The notes beneath the pieces were generated by a model. It was not told where the DNA came from and searched no databases. It was given only the letters and a program-made list of their open reading frames with translations. From NCBI GenBank assembly GCA_934098705.1, contig CAKOPC010000001.1, positions 310,001 through 374,000 of the forward strand: DNA of 64,000 nucleotides, written 5' to 3'. Shown in pieces: positions 37,137 to 49,520 of the stretch. The first letter of the stretch is position 1, and each line of letters opens with the position of its first letter. Source of the DNA: an uncultured Bacilli bacterium (GTDB lineage Bacteria; Bacillota_I; Bacilli_A; RF39; UBA660). Both the position numbers and the translations under genes were made by a program.

Positions 37137-37862
37137 TTATTTTAAAAATTCCTCATATATCTTTTTTTTATCAATACTATCTTTAAACTCTTCATCACTC
37201 ATAAATTTAAAATCTTCATCTTTTGTTTCATCTGTAACTATTTTTTCAATTACATCCCCTTGCTTTTCTTCCATTTCATAAAACTTATTCTTTTCTATAT
37301 TTTGCATTATTTTAGAAGCAATAAAGTCAACTATATATATAAATACCCAAATACCAAATATAAAGGTACTCTCTTGTATTAAAACAGTTAAAGTTTCATT
37401 TTGATAAACACTTGTTTTTTCATATATATTTATATTATTTTTTATAATAGTATCAAGTGATAATATAAAAAGTATTAAAATATTAAAGAAACTTATAATA
37501 GAAACTATTTTTATAAAACCTGTTTTATAATGTGATAATAACACTTTTATAAGTAATAAAATAGCAAGTATTATCATACATAAATAAGCAATTATATTAG
37601 GAAAATAAAAGAAAGTAAATATTTGATCTACTAAATTATCACTAAGTGTTAAAATAGTTTTACTATACTTTATAACTATCATTAAACAAATAATAAAGTA
37701 ATTAACTGCCACTACATATTTTAATATTTTATTTTTAAGCCTTTTATATAAAAGTAAAACAAAGGTAGTAAGTAAAAATATAACTATTAACGCTATAAAA
37801 AAAGGAGAAGATGTAATTAAATCAAATAATATTTTTAATCTATCAAAAACATTATAATTCAT
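37137..37862 (-). CDS. Polytopic membrane protein next to sortase, unknown
   Basis: 241 residues with about six membrane helices (20-38, 48-65, 83-108, 117-140, 160-185) and a cytosolic acidic tail (GDVIEKIVTDETKDEDF). 21 bp downstream of the sortase gene, so probably in the same operon as the sortase and CnaB-protein genes. No family recognised; it could help export or assemble the surface protein. Confidence 0.7.
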   Translation of the reverse strand: MNYNVFDRLKILFDLITSSPFFIALIVIFLLTTFVLLLYKRLKNKILKYVVAVNYFIICLMIVIKYSKTILTLSDNLVDQIFTFFYFPNIIAYLCMIILAILLLIKVLLSHYKTGFIKIVSIISFFNILILFILSLDTIIKNNINIYEKTSVYQNETLTVLIQESTFIFGIWVFIYIVDFIASKIMQNIEKNKFYEMEEKQGDVIEKIVTDETKDEDFKFMSDEEFKDSIDKKKIYEEFLK

Positions 37863-37883
37863 AATTCATTCCTCCTTTTTATT

Positions 37884-38585
37884 TTATATATTAGTTTTCT
37901 TAACTAAATCAGCGATAAAAACAGTTTGTTTATCTTTTGTTCCCCAAGTACAAGTAACAAGAGCAAGCGTTGTATTTCTTGAATTTCTATATATAGAAAC
38001 ACTACCTGTTTTTTTAACCTCATAAATATTTGTAATTTTATATTCATATTTTACGTTATTATAATAAATATACACATCATCATCTTTGGTAAGTTTCCAT
38101 AAATTTTTAAAGTAACAATACCAACATGTACCATTATGAGATGCCATAACCATTAAACTACCATCTACATCTGGATATGATGATTCTTTCATAATTTCAA
38201 TATTTCTATTAACATTATTATATTTAGAATCAATAGATACAAAACCTTTTTTTAAATTAACTTTAGGTATTTCAAGTACCCCAACATAATCATAATAAAT
38301 TGTATTATCACTACTACTAGGATTAGATGGAGTACTATTATTATTAGGTTCCTTATTATCATTATTTATAATATCATTAATAGTATCATTTTTATCAGAC
38401 AAATCCTCATCATTTTTTAAAGTATTATCATTTATTTCCTGTACCTTTTCTATTTCCAAAGTTATTTTATCATAAACTTTATCTTTTTTAGATAACAAAT
38501 AATCATAACTTATAAGGAAAAAACCAAGTACAATTATAAGAATTGATACAACAACTAAAAATCTTTTTGACTTATATTTTTTCAT
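37884..38585 (-). CDS. Sortase with altered active site
   Basis: 233 residues. N-terminal membrane anchor, Asn/Ser/Pro-rich linker (about 50-95), then the sortase barrel from YYDYVGVLEIPKVNL. The catalytic His150 lies in MASHNGT and Cys212 in LALVTCTW. At the position of the catalytic arginine (KRKIF in SrtA) the sequence is DKQTVF, so Gln220 replaces Arg. A CWYC motif (154-157) follows the His. ATG 38585 overlaps the end of the adhesin gene by 14 bp, so the two are coupled. Class D or E is the closest by shape. Confidence 0.85.
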   Translation of the reverse strand: MKKYKSKRFLVVVSILIIVLGFFLISYDYLLSKKDKVYDKITLEIEKVQEINDNTLKNDEDLSDKNDTINDIINNDNKEPNNNSTPSNPSSSDNTIYYDYVGVLEIPKVNLKKGFVSIDSKYNNVNRNIEIMKESSYPDVDGSLMVMASHNGTCWYCYFKNLWKLTKDDDVYIYYNNVKYEYKITNIYEVKKTGSVSIYRNSRNTTLALVTCTWGTKDKQTVFIADLVKKTNI

Positions 38586-40449
38586 AACCTTTTTTATATA
38601 GAACAAATCCTCCAACACCTATAAGTAATATTCCAATAATAATTGTTAAATATGTAACGGATAACGTATCAGGTACAACAACTGGTACTGTATTGTAAAC
38701 ATTTATTGTAAGTCCATTTATATCAAAACTAACATCTTGATTATCACTTACAATACTTCCATCTTCTAAAACAGTAAATACTAAATTGTTTTTTAACTTT
38801 TCATACTTTTTAGGAGCAGATACTTCTTCTAGAATATATTTACCAGGGTCCAAAGCTATTCTATAACTTGATTTTGATGTTGTAAATTCTGCAACTTTAG
38901 TTTTATCAGCCTTAATTAATCTAAATACAGCACCCTCTATAAATTCTTTAGTTGCACTATCAAGTTTATTAATAGCTATTTTACCTCTTTCATTTTTTAT
39001 AATTAAACTTGCTCCATCAGTACTTAAAATAACAAGTTTTGATGGATCATTTAATATTTCTATCTTTTTATCACTTGAAACTTTTATAGTAAATGGTTCA
39101 ATTAATGAATATCCAGTAGGAGATTGTGTTTCATAGAATCTATAAACGCCCTCTTCTATAGCAAATTTTGTACCAAGTTTTCCAACAGCAATTTCCCCAA
39201 TAGTTTTAAAAGTATTAGTTTTTTCATCCTTTATTTCAATGACAAATATAGAACCATCTAATCTATTACCATCCATATCTTCTTTATAAAGATTTAAATA
39301 TGTTGGATTATTAACAAAAGGTATTTTTTCATTTAAATTAGTACTTGAAATAGTAAATTCTTTACTATTTGATAAAACTAAAGAACCAGTACTATTAGAT
39401 ACTTCAACTAATCTATAATTTCCAAGTGGTAAACTATCATATTTTATAACACCATTATCATCAGTTGTTTTATCAGGTATTAAATCCCCATTTAAATATG
39501 TTGCTTGTTTATATGTTCCAGAAGATGTCTTTACTTCAAGTCTAAACTTAACATTAGAAAGTGGATTATTAGTTGTACCATCAGTCTTTGTTAAAATAAC
39601 ACTTCCTAAAGAATTTTTTACCTTTACCGTATAAGTTGTACCATAAGCTAGTGTTAAAAGTGTTGATGATTCGTTTTTAGACTGTTTTCCACTAGCATCA
39701 ATATATGAAATATTAACAAACATATCATCTGTTACTTCTTCACTTAAAGTTGCTTGAAGAGTGTCATTTAAATAAAATGTTTTTGTTTCACCACATTTTA
39801 TTTCCTGTGTTTCTCCTGCAACATGAATAGTAAAGGTACCATCATCAAAATTATTACACTCTTTAACTACTTTTATAATTGGATTACAATGTTTAGAATA
39901 AGCAACATTTAATAATTTATCTGTACTATCTTCTTCATTTTCATATTCAACTAAATAGAAAAATTCAGTACTTGATGGGCACTTACCATCCTCTATTAAT
40001 TTCATCTGGGCATCACTTAATTCTTGATTAGATGTAACAAAACCCTCATCAAAGTAAACATTTATTTTAGGGTAAGATGATAAATTATCCCATATTTCAG
40101 CTTGTATTTCCTTAGCTTCTTTATTTTTTACATCTAAACATGTAACATAAGCAGTTGAAGGATTATTTTTATCTGTTGACATTTTATAAGTATAATCGTT
40201 AGTATCATCAGCACCTTTAAATGGTACACTACATTTTGGTGTATAAAAATTAACACCAGAATCACCATTAAAACCAATGTTATAAATATTAACCGTATCC
40301 CCATCACAGTCATAAGTAGCACCACTTGCCCCCTTATTACGAACTGTTAAAGTTTCACTTGTATTATCTGCTAAAACAATACCTAAAAAAGTAAAGAATA
40401 AAGTAAAACTTAATAAACTAAATAATAATTTGTTTTTCTTTTTTTTCAT
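38572..40449 (-). CDS. CnaB-domain surface protein, probable sortase substrate
   Basis: 625 residues. Signal peptide (LLFSLLSFTLFFTFLGIVLA), then an N-terminal domain with several cysteines (about 45-230). Three SpaA/CnaB-type Ig domains follow, with E-box segments YRLVEVS, YRFYETQSPTGY and YILEEVSAPKKY and lysine strands VILTKTDG, LNLYKEDMDG and IAINKLDS, so isopeptide bonds are likely. The C-terminus is a sorting signal: VPDTL at 592-596, a hydrophobic helix, and KKGYEKI. The motif departs from LPXTG. The overlapping downstream sortase is the likely partner. Adhesin or pilin subunit. Confidence 0.85.
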   Translation of the reverse strand: MKKKKNKLLFSLLSFTLFFTFLGIVLADNTSETLTVRNKGASGATYDCDGDTVNIYNIGFNGDSGVNFYTPKCSVPFKGADDTNDYTYKMSTDKNNPSTAYVTCLDVKNKEAKEIQAEIWDNLSSYPKINVYFDEGFVTSNQELSDAQMKLIEDGKCPSSTEFFYLVEYENEEDSTDKLLNVAYSKHCNPIIKVVKECNNFDDGTFTIHVAGETQEIKCGETKTFYLNDTLQATLSEEVTDDMFVNISYIDASGKQSKNESSTLLTLAYGTTYTVKVKNSLGSVILTKTDGTTNNPLSNVKFRLEVKTSSGTYKQATYLNGDLIPDKTTDDNGVIKYDSLPLGNYRLVEVSNSTGSLVLSNSKEFTISSTNLNEKIPFVNNPTYLNLYKEDMDGNRLDGSIFVIEIKDEKTNTFKTIGEIAVGKLGTKFAIEEGVYRFYETQSPTGYSLIEPFTIKVSSDKKIEILNDPSKLVILSTDGASLIIKNERGKIAINKLDSATKEFIEGAVFRLIKADKTKVAEFTTSKSSYRIALDPGKYILEEVSAPKKYEKLKNNLVFTVLEDGSIVSDNQDVSFDINGLTINVYNTVPVVVPDTLSVTYLTIIIGILLIGVGGFVLYKKGYEKI

Positions 40450-40493
40450 AACAAAAACACTCTCCTATCTTTATCTAAATTATAGCAAAAATA

Positions 40494-40536
40494 AAAAAAA
40501 TAGTAAATACTATTTAACAACAATATTTACTATTTT
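40494..40536 (-). terminator. Terminator overlapping leuS 3' end
   Basis: TAGTAAATA (40501-40509) pairs with TATTTACTA (40524-40532), extended by A/T pairs on both sides. The leuS stop is between the arms and eight Ts follow on the minus strand. Confidence 0.85.
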
Positions 40537-42906
40537 ATTTTTAACAACAATAATTTTTATTATTTCAGCACCCTCTAAATATTTTTTTACATTAATATTA
40601 TTTATTGCTTCCTCTTTTATTTTTTCCTCATCTAAATCTAAAGGAATTGTAATAGTACCACGAAGTTTACCATTAACTTGAACTGCTAATACTTTAGAGT
40701 CTTCCTTAAGCTTAGAATCATCATAACAAGGCCAAGATTCATACGCTATAGTATTATCATGTCCTAAGTATTGCCATAACTCTTCTGTAATAAATGGTGC
40801 AACAGGATTTAAAAGCTTTAAGAAGTTTTCTGCCTGATATTTAGGAAATACATCTTCTTTATAAACAGCATTTATATAAATCATCATTTGACTTATTGCT
40901 GTATTAAAGTTTAATGTTTCAAAATCTTCTGTTACTTTTTTAACTAATTTATTATATTCTTTATCAAGATTTGGATTTTCCATATCTTTAATTTTTAAAG
41001 TTTCTTTATATAATCTATATATTCTATCAAGGAACTTTCTAGCCCCCATAACACCATCATTATTCCAAGGTTTATCAGCTTCAAGAGGTCCTAAAAACAT
41101 TTCATAAAGTCTTAATGTATCTGCACCATAATCATTTGCTATATCATCAGGATTAACAGCATACTCAGGATACCTTTTACCCATTTTTATACCATTTTGT
41201 CCTAAAATCATACCCTGATGAACTAATTTTTTAAATGGTTCATCAAAGTTTACAACACCCTTATCATAAAGGAATTTACACCACATTCTAGAATATAATA
41301 AATGTCCAACTGCATGTTCTGGACCTCCAACATATAAATCAACTGGCATCCAGTGGTTTAATAACTCCTTATCTCCAATTTCCTTATCATTTAAAGGATC
41401 AATATATCTTAAATAATACCAAGATGAACCAGCAGAACTTGGCATTGTCTGGGTTTCACGCTTACATTTTTTGCCATTATAAATAATATTTACCCAGGAA
41501 GTATCTCTTGATAATGGACTTGTACCATCTTTACATGGTGCATAATCTAAAAGCTTTGGTAAAACAAGTGGCAAATCTTTATCATCAAGTAAACCAATCT
41601 TACCATCTTCATAATAAACAACAGGTATTGGTTCTCCCCAGTATCTTTGACGAGCAAATATCCACTCTCTTATTCTATAATTTACCCTTCTCTCTCCTAT
41701 ACCATTATCCTCAAGATATTCTATCATTTTATTTATAGCATCTTCTTTATTTAAACCATCAAGGAAAGATGAATTAATATGTACTCCATCTAAAGTATAA
41801 GCTTCACAAGTTATATCTCCGCCCTCAATAACAGGTATTATTGGAATATTATATTTTTTAGCAAATTCATAATCCCTTTCATCATGAGCTGGAACAGCCA
41901 TAATAGCTCCAGTACCATAACTTGATAAAACATAATCACTAATCCATATAGGAATCTCTTTACCATTTACTGGATTTATTGCATAACAGCCTGTAAAAAC
42001 ACCAGTTTTTTCTTTATTAAGAGAAGTTCTTTCAAGATCTGATTTTGATGAAGCTAACCTTTTATATTCATTAACAGCATCTTTATATTCTAAAGGTGTT
42101 ATTTTAGAAATTATTTCATGTTCTGGAGATAATACACAGTATGTAGCTCCAAATAAAGTATCGCATCTTGTTGTAAATACTTTAAATGTTAAATCACTAT
42201 TCTTTACTTTAAATAAAACAGTTGCTCCAACACTTTTACCTATCCAGTTTCTTTGCATCTCTTTTGTTGAAGAAGGCCAGTCTATATCATTTAAACCATC
42301 AAGTAATCTATCTGCATATTTTGGTATATCAATTACCCATTGCTTCATCATTTTTCTCTCAACTGGGAAGCCACCTCTTTCACTTTTGCCATCAATTACT
42401 TCATCATTTGCAAGTACTGTTCCAAGTTCACTACACCAGTTAACCGGCATTTCAACTTGTCTTGCTATACCATCTTCACATAATTTTTTAAATATCCACT
42501 GAGTCCATTTATAAAAACTTGGAGAAGATGTTTTAATTGTTCTATCCCAATCATAAGATAAACCTAACATTTTTAATTGTTCTTCAAAATGTTTAATATT
42601 AAAATCAGTAAATACATCTGGATTATTACCTGTTTTTATAGCATACTGTTCTGCAGGAAGTCCAAAAGCATCAAATCCTATTGGGTGAAGTACATTATAT
42701 CCTTGCATTCTTTTCATTCTGCAAACGATATCTGTTGCAGTATACCCTTCAGGATGTCCTGCATGAAGCCCAACTCCAGAAGGATATGGAAACATATCAA
42801 GAGCATAATATTTAGGCTTTTCAAAATCCCAAGTATCAGTTTTAAAAGTTTTATTATTAAGCCAATAATTACTCCATTTTTTCTCTATCAATTTATGATT
42901 ATACAT
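40510..42906 (-). CDS. leuS: Leucyl-tRNA synthetase
   Basis: Class I aminoacyl-tRNA synthetase, 798 residues. HIGH motif as HAGH in [19 protein letters not shown]1 editing domain with [14 protein letters not shown] and [16 protein letters not shown], and leucine-specific [11 protein letters not shown]. The KMSKS motif reads [15 protein letters not shown], keeping the second lysine. The C-terminal anticodon-binding domain is intact. The start overlaps the stop of the small membrane gene upstream by 8 bp. Confidence 0.97.
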   Translation of the reverse strand: MYNHKLIEKKWSNYWLNNKTFKTDTWDFEKPKYYALDMFPYPSGVGLHAGHPEGYTATDIVCRMKRMQGYNVLHPIGFDAFGLPAEQYAIKTGNNPDVFTDFNIKHFEEQLKMLGLSYDWDRTIKTSSPSFYKWTQWIFKKLCEDGIARQVEMPVNWCSELGTVLANDEVIDGKSERGGFPVERKMMKQWVIDIPKYADRLLDGLNDIDWPSSTKEMQRNWIGKSVGATVLFKVKNSDLTFKVFTTRCDTLFGATYCVLSPEHEIISKITPLEYKDAVNEYKRLASSKSDLERTSLNKEKTGVFTGCYAINPVNGKEIPIWISDYVLSSYGTGAIMAVPAHDERDYEFAKKYNIPIIPVIEGGDITCEAYTLDGVHINSSFLDGLNKEDAINKMIEYLEDNGIGERRVNYRIREWIFARQRYWGEPIPVVYYEDGKIGLLDDKDLPLVLPKLLDYAPCKDGTSPLSRDTSWVNIIYNGKKCKRETQTMPSSAGSSWYYLRYIDPLNDKEIGDKELLNHWMPVDLYVGGPEHAVGHLLYSRMWCKFLYDKGVVNFDEPFKKLVHQGMILGQNGIKMGKRYPEYAVNPDDIANDYGADTLRLYEMFLGPLEADKPWNNDGVMGARKFLDRIYRLYKETLKIKDMENPNLDKEYNKLVKKVTEDFETLNFNTAISQMMIYINAVYKEDVFPKYQAENFLKLLNPVAPFITEELWQYLGHDNTIAYESWPCYDDSKLKEDSKVLAVQVNGKLRGTITIPLDLDEEKIKEEAINNINVKKYLEGAEIIKIIVVKNKIVNIVVK

Positions 42907-43255
42907 TTTTTATCATTCCCTTCTTTGCATAATAAATACCAAGCATTCTATATGTTAAAATAGTAGATAATACAAGTATTCCAATACCAATTACAATTCT
43001 AATAAATATATTTAAAGGTAAGTTAACAGCAAAAAATACTGTTAAACTTAAGTCAAGTGCTAATATTGGAAATAACACTTTACATAAATTATCATATGAT
43101 ACCTTTTTTAAATCTAAATTATATAACTTTACAAGCACCAAAACTTCCGCCATCATTTTCTTTTTATTACCTTTATTACCAATCTTTTTTAAAGCAAAAA
43201 AAAGTAAAATTGAAACAATATAAAGTAAAACAAATTCAAGTATATAAATAAACAT
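42899..43255 (-). CDS. Small membrane protein upstream of leuS
   Basis: 118 residues from ATG 43255 (GGTGG upstream; TTG 43270 is inside the leader). One N-terminal and two C-terminal membrane helices with a basic loop between ([16 protein letters not shown]). It is co-transcribed with leuS, overlapping its start. No family recognised. Confidence 0.65.
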   Translation of the reverse strand: MFIYILEFVLLYIVSILLFFALKKIGNKGNKKKMMAEVLVLVKLYNLDLKKVSYDNLCKVLFPILALDLSLTVFFAVNLPLNIFIRIVIGIGILVLSTILTYRMLGIYYAKKGMIKNV

Positions 43256-43279
43256 TATACCACCAACCAATCAAGTATT

Positions 43280-43308
43280 ATTATAATAGTATTTTAAAAA
43301 ATAAACAA
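43280..43308 (-). promoter_or_regulatory. Promoter of the 43255-leuS unit
   Basis: Minus-strand TTGTTT (43303-43308), 17-nt spacer, TATAAT (43280-43285), 25 nt before the ATG. The leader is too short for a T-box riboswitch. Confidence 0.6.
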
Positions 43309-43361
43309 TAACATCTTTATATTTTTTTTAAATTTGTTATAATAAATTACTGGTGATTATT

Positions 43362-44282
43362 ATGTTTAAATATTCAAATTCCAATAAAAGATATCATACT
43401 TTAGATTATTATTATAAAACAAAATATAATGGCAAAGTATTTAAAATAACTCTAAATCAAAACGTAACTTGTCCTAATATTGATGGCACAAAAAGTTTCG
43501 GGGGCTGTATATACTGTAAAAATGGAAGTGGAGAAAATAAAGACTTAAGTTTAAAAGAACAGTTTATAAAAAATAAAGAGATATTAAAAAGAAAATGGCC
43601 TAAAGCAAATAAATATATTGCCTACTTTCAAGCAAATTCTAATACTTATGGTAACCTAAAAAAGATAAAAGAAAATCTAAATGAAGTATTAAATTATGAA
43701 GGCGTTATTGGTATAAATATTGCAACAAGAGTAGACTGTATAGATGATACAGTTATTAAAATGTTAAATGAAATAAATAAAAAAACAGACCTTATCGTAG
43801 AACTAGGTCTTCAAACAAGTAATGATAAAACACTTAAAATACTTAATACCTGCTACACTAAAAAGGATGTAGATAAAGCAATAAATTTGTTAAACAAAAA
43901 CAATATAAAAATTGTATTACACATCATAAATGGACTTCCCTATGAAACAGAAAAAGATATGATAAATACCATAAAATATGTAAATAGTAAAAATATTGTA
44001 GGAATAAAAATTCATATGCTACATATTTTAAAGGATACTAATCTTTTAAAACTATGGCAAGAAAAACCATTTAAAGTATTAACAAAAGAAGAATATGTTA
44101 ATATTGTAGTAAAACAACTAGAACTATTAAGACCCGAAATTGTAATAAATAGAATAACTGGAGACCCTAAAATAGAAGATTTAGTGGAACCTATATGGCT
44201 TACTAAAAAATTTTGTGTATTAAACGAAATAGATAAAAAAATGAAAGAACTAGATACCTACCAAGGTAAACTCATACAATAA
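43362..44282 (+). CDS. Radical SAM protein, TIGR01212/YtqA-YhcC family
   Basis: 306 residues from ATG 43362 (GGTGAT upstream). It begins YHTLDYYYKTKYNGKVFKI and has CPNIDGTKSFGGCIYC, the family's spaced cysteines for the 4Fe-4S cluster. Next come YFQANSNTYG and ELGLQTSNDKTL, then HIINGLPYETEKDM. This group is close to elongator-type Elp3-like radical SAM enzymes; the reaction is unknown. It is a single gene with its own terminator. Confidence 0.88.
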   Translation: MFKYSNSNKRYHTLDYYYKTKYNGKVFKITLNQNVTCPNIDGTKSFGGCIYCKNGSGENKDLSLKEQFIKNKEILKRKWPKANKYIAYFQANSNTYGNLKKIKENLNEVLNYEGVIGINIATRVDCIDDTVIKMLNEINKKTDLIVELGLQTSNDKTLKILNTCYTKKDVDKAINLLNKNNIKIVLHIINGLPYETEKDMINTIKYVNSKNIVGIKIHMLHILKDTNLLKLWQEKPFKVLTKEEYVNIVVKQLELLRPEIVINRITGDPKIEDLVEPIWLTKKFCVLNEIDKKMKELDTYQGKLIQ

Positions 44283-44283
44283 A

Positions 44284-44310
44284 AGCGTGTAAAATTACAC
44301 GTTTTTATAT
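44284..44310 (+). terminator. Terminator after the radical SAM gene
   Basis: CGTGTAA and TTACACG pair around a short AA(A)T loop, followed by TTTTTAT on plus. It also sits at the 3' end of the convergent pseudopilin gene. Confidence 0.8.
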
Positions 44311-46732
<2,422 letters not shown>

Positions 46733-46740
46733 TCACCTTT

Positions 46741-47673
46741 TTACATAAATCTTTTACCAAGAAGTAAATCTTTATTAACACCATTTAAAAAACTTGCTGC
46801 ATCCATCATTTTCTTACCTTCTACTTGAAGTTTTTTAATTATTATTTCACCATCAAGACATGCAACACCAATACCATTTTTATATATTTTAATTATTTCA
46901 CCATTTTTACAGCATCTATTATCCCCTATTATAGCTTCTGCTATTTTAACCTTTTTACCATCTAAAATGGCATATCCAATAGGAGTATCATAAAGAGCTC
47001 TTATTTTATTATAAATATTTATTTTAGTATCATCAAACGATATTTTTTCATCAATAGCTTTTATAAGAGGAGCCATAGTAGCATTATTAGAATCTTGCTT
47101 TTTATAAATGCAAGTATTATTAAAAATACTAGGTAATGTCTTTATTAAAAGATCTGCCCCAAGTTTAGATAACTTAATACTTAAACTTTCATAAGTATCT
47201 TTAAAATCTATATCTATTGCTTCTTCCTCTATTATATCTCCCGTATCCATACCCTTATCTGTTCTCATAATAGTAATACCTGTTTGTGAGAAATTATTCA
47301 TAATAGCTCTTTGTATTGGAGCCCCTCCTCTTAAACTTGGTAAAAGAGAAGCATGAACGTTAATTGTTTTATATTTTGGATAATTTATAAGTTCCTCATT
47401 TAATATTTTTCCATAAGCACAAGTTATAATAATATCTGGTTCATCTTGTAATAACTCTTTATATTCTTGTTTTAAATTAATTGGTTGATAAACCTTTATA
47501 TTATGTTCTTCTGCCATTACTTTAACAGGACATTTTGTTAAGACTTTTTTTCTTCCAACAATTTTATCGTTTTGGCACACAACTCCAACAACATTAGTAT
47601 TTCTTATTAAAGCATCAAGAACTACTGTTGCAAATAAAGGAGTTCCCATAAATAACACTTTTTTATCTTTCAT
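46741..47673 (-). CDS. fmt: Methionyl-tRNA formyltransferase
   Basis: 310 residues. Formylates initiator Met-tRNA using 10-formyl-THF. Seen: KVLFMGTPLFATVVLDAL, the active-site region NVHASLLPSLRGGAPIQRAI (with N, H), TDKGMDTGDII, and a C-terminal OB-like domain. GGTGATATAA precedes the ATG. Same run as ligA and the pseudopilin. Confidence 0.95.
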   Translation of the reverse strand: MKDKKVLFMGTPLFATVVLDALIRNTNVVGVVCQNDKIVGRKKVLTKCPVKVMAEEHNIKVYQPINLKQEYKELLQDEPDIIITCAYGKILNEELINYPKYKTINVHASLLPSLRGGAPIQRAIMNNFSQTGITIMRTDKGMDTGDIIEEEAIDIDFKDTYESLSIKLSKLGADLLIKTLPSIFNNTCIYKKQDSNNATMAPLIKAIDEKISFDDTKINIYNKIRALYDTPIGYAILDGKKVKIAEAIIGDNRCCKNGEIIKIYKNGIGVACLDGEIIIKKLQVEGKKMMDAASFLNGVNKDLLLGKRFM

Positions 47674-47762
47674 TTATATCACCTACCATAATTTTAACAT
47701 AATTTATTACCCCAAGTAAATAAAATATAAAGTAAAAGGATAATAAAATAAATTATTACCCC

Positions 47763-49514
47763 TTATTCTAAAATAGCCTTTATTCTTCTTACATTAGCAC
47801 TTGATGATTCCTCTTTTATTATCTTAAAATGACCCAATTCCTTAGTATTTTTAACATGAGGCCCTCCGCATAATTCACTTGATACATCTCCAATTTTATA
47901 TACAGTTACAACATCAGGATACTTATCAATAAACATGCACTCAGCTCCACTTTTTATAGCATCTTCCTTACTCATTGTAAGACATGTAACATCAAGTCCT
48001 TGATTTATATAAGAGTTTACAAGGTCTTCTACATCTTTTATTTCTTCTGGTGTCATCTTTTTATCATAAGAAAAATCAAATCTCATTCTCTCACTTGTAA
48101 TATTACTACCCTTTTGATGAACGTCTTTATTAAGAACTTTTTTTAAGGCAGCATTTAAAAGATGAGTTGCTGTATGATATTTTATTTCAATTTCTCCATT
48201 TTGTTGTAATCCGCCTTTAAACTTACCCTTTGATGCTGTTCTTGATAATTCTTGATGTTCCTTAAACTTTTCATAAAAACCATCAACATCAACTTTCAAA
48301 CCAACTTCTTCTGCCATTTCTTTTGTAAGTTCTATTGGAAAACCATAAGTATCATATAAATGAAAAGCAGTATCTTTATCTATATCTTTATGATCTTTTG
48401 TTCTCTTATTAAATTCCTTTAAACCCTTTTCTAAAGTACGATTAAACTTACGTTTTTCATCTTCTAATACACTTAAAATAACATCTTTATTATCTTCAAG
48501 TTCTTTATAATATTTTTTATATTTTTCTATTATAAGACTAGCAATCTCTGTATCATATGAACTATTAATATCTATATTAAGTAATTTAGCATGTCTTATA
48601 GCTCTTCTAATTAACCTTCTAAGTACATAACCTTGATCTGTATTACTTGGTTTTATTCCAGCATAATCACCACTTATAAATACTGCTGTTCTTATATGAT
48701 CTACTATTATTCTCATGCTTCTTTCATTACCCTCATATGGAAGATTAGATATCTTACAAAGAAGTTCTATAACATCTTTAAAGACACTTGATAAATAGTT
48801 ATCATTAACACCTTCAAGTATAGCAGTTACTCTCTCAAATCCCATACCAGTATCAATATTACGTTTTTCAAGTGGTGTTATACTACCATCACTATTATGA
48901 TTATATTCCATAAATACATTATTCCATATTTCAACCCATCTATCATCATTTGGATCAAAAACTTCAGGAACTTCATCTAAACTTCTAAAATAAAATATTT
49001 CTGTATCAGGACCACAAGGACCTAAAAGTTCCATATTAGGCCACCAATTATCATCTTCTCCTAAATAAGCAATTTTCTCTTTTGGTATTCCTAAAGAATT
49101 CCATATTTCAAATGATTCTTCATCTTTTTTTACTAAATCATTACCTTTAAATACTGTAACAGCAAGTCTATCAACAGGAATATTTAAAACTTTAGTTAAA
49201 AACTCAAAACTATAAGAAATAGACTCTTTTCTAAAATAATCCCCTAAACTCCAGTTTCCAAGCATTTCAAAAAAAGTATGATGTGTTGTATCCCCAACCT
49301 CATCTAAATCATTTGTTCTAATACATTTTTGATAATCGCATAACCTCTTACCCATTGGATGCTCCTTACCCATTAAATAAGGAATTAATGGTTGCATACC
49401 AGCTGTATTAAATAAAACGGAAGGATCATTTTCAGGTACAACTGGAGCACTTGGAATAAAAACATGTCCCTTACTTACAAAATAATCTATGTATAAATCT
49501 TTTAAATTTTTCAT
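47763..49514 (-). CDS. alaS: Alanyl-tRNA synthetase lacking the C-Ala domain
   Basis: 583 residues against the usual 870-880. Catalytic core is complete (FFEMLGNWSLGDYF, motif 2/3 region with NIDTGMGFERVTAIL), then the tRNA-recognition domain (GYVLRRLIRRAIRHA) and the editing domain with zinc ligands HTATH and CGGPHV. The frame ends right after the editing domain at RRIKAILE and a TAA. Only about 90 bp remain before fmt, so no C-Ala segment can be hidden by a frameshift here. The coding frame has no in-frame break, which suggests a natural short form. Confidence 0.93.
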   Translation of the reverse strand: MKNLKDLYIDYFVSKGHVFIPSAPVVPENDPSVLFNTAGMQPLIPYLMGKEHPMGKRLCDYQKCIRTNDLDEVGDTTHHTFFEMLGNWSLGDYFRKESISYSFEFLTKVLNIPVDRLAVTVFKGNDLVKKDEESFEIWNSLGIPKEKIAYLGEDDNWWPNMELLGPCGPDTEIFYFRSLDEVPEVFDPNDDRWVEIWNNVFMEYNHNSDGSITPLEKRNIDTGMGFERVTAILEGVNDNYLSSVFKDVIELLCKISNLPYEGNERSMRIIVDHIRTAVFISGDYAGIKPSNTDQGYVLRRLIRRAIRHAKLLNIDINSSYDTEIASLIIEKYKKYYKELEDNKDVILSVLEDEKRKFNRTLEKGLKEFNKRTKDHKDIDKDTAFHLYDTYGFPIELTKEMAEEVGLKVDVDGFYEKFKEHQELSRTASKGKFKGGLQQNGEIEIKYHTATHLLNAALKKVLNKDVHQKGSNITSERMRFDFSYDKKMTPEEIKDVEDLVNSYINQGLDVTCLTMSKEDAIKSGAECMFIDKYPDVVTVYKIGDVSSELCGGPHVKNTKELGHFKIIKEESSSANVRRIKAILE

Positions 49515-49520
49515 TTTCTA

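Noticed and set aside
43256..43320. T-box leader before the leuS unit
   Set aside because: The distance from promoter to start is about 25 nt, too short for a T-box, and no TGGNACC-like sequence is present.
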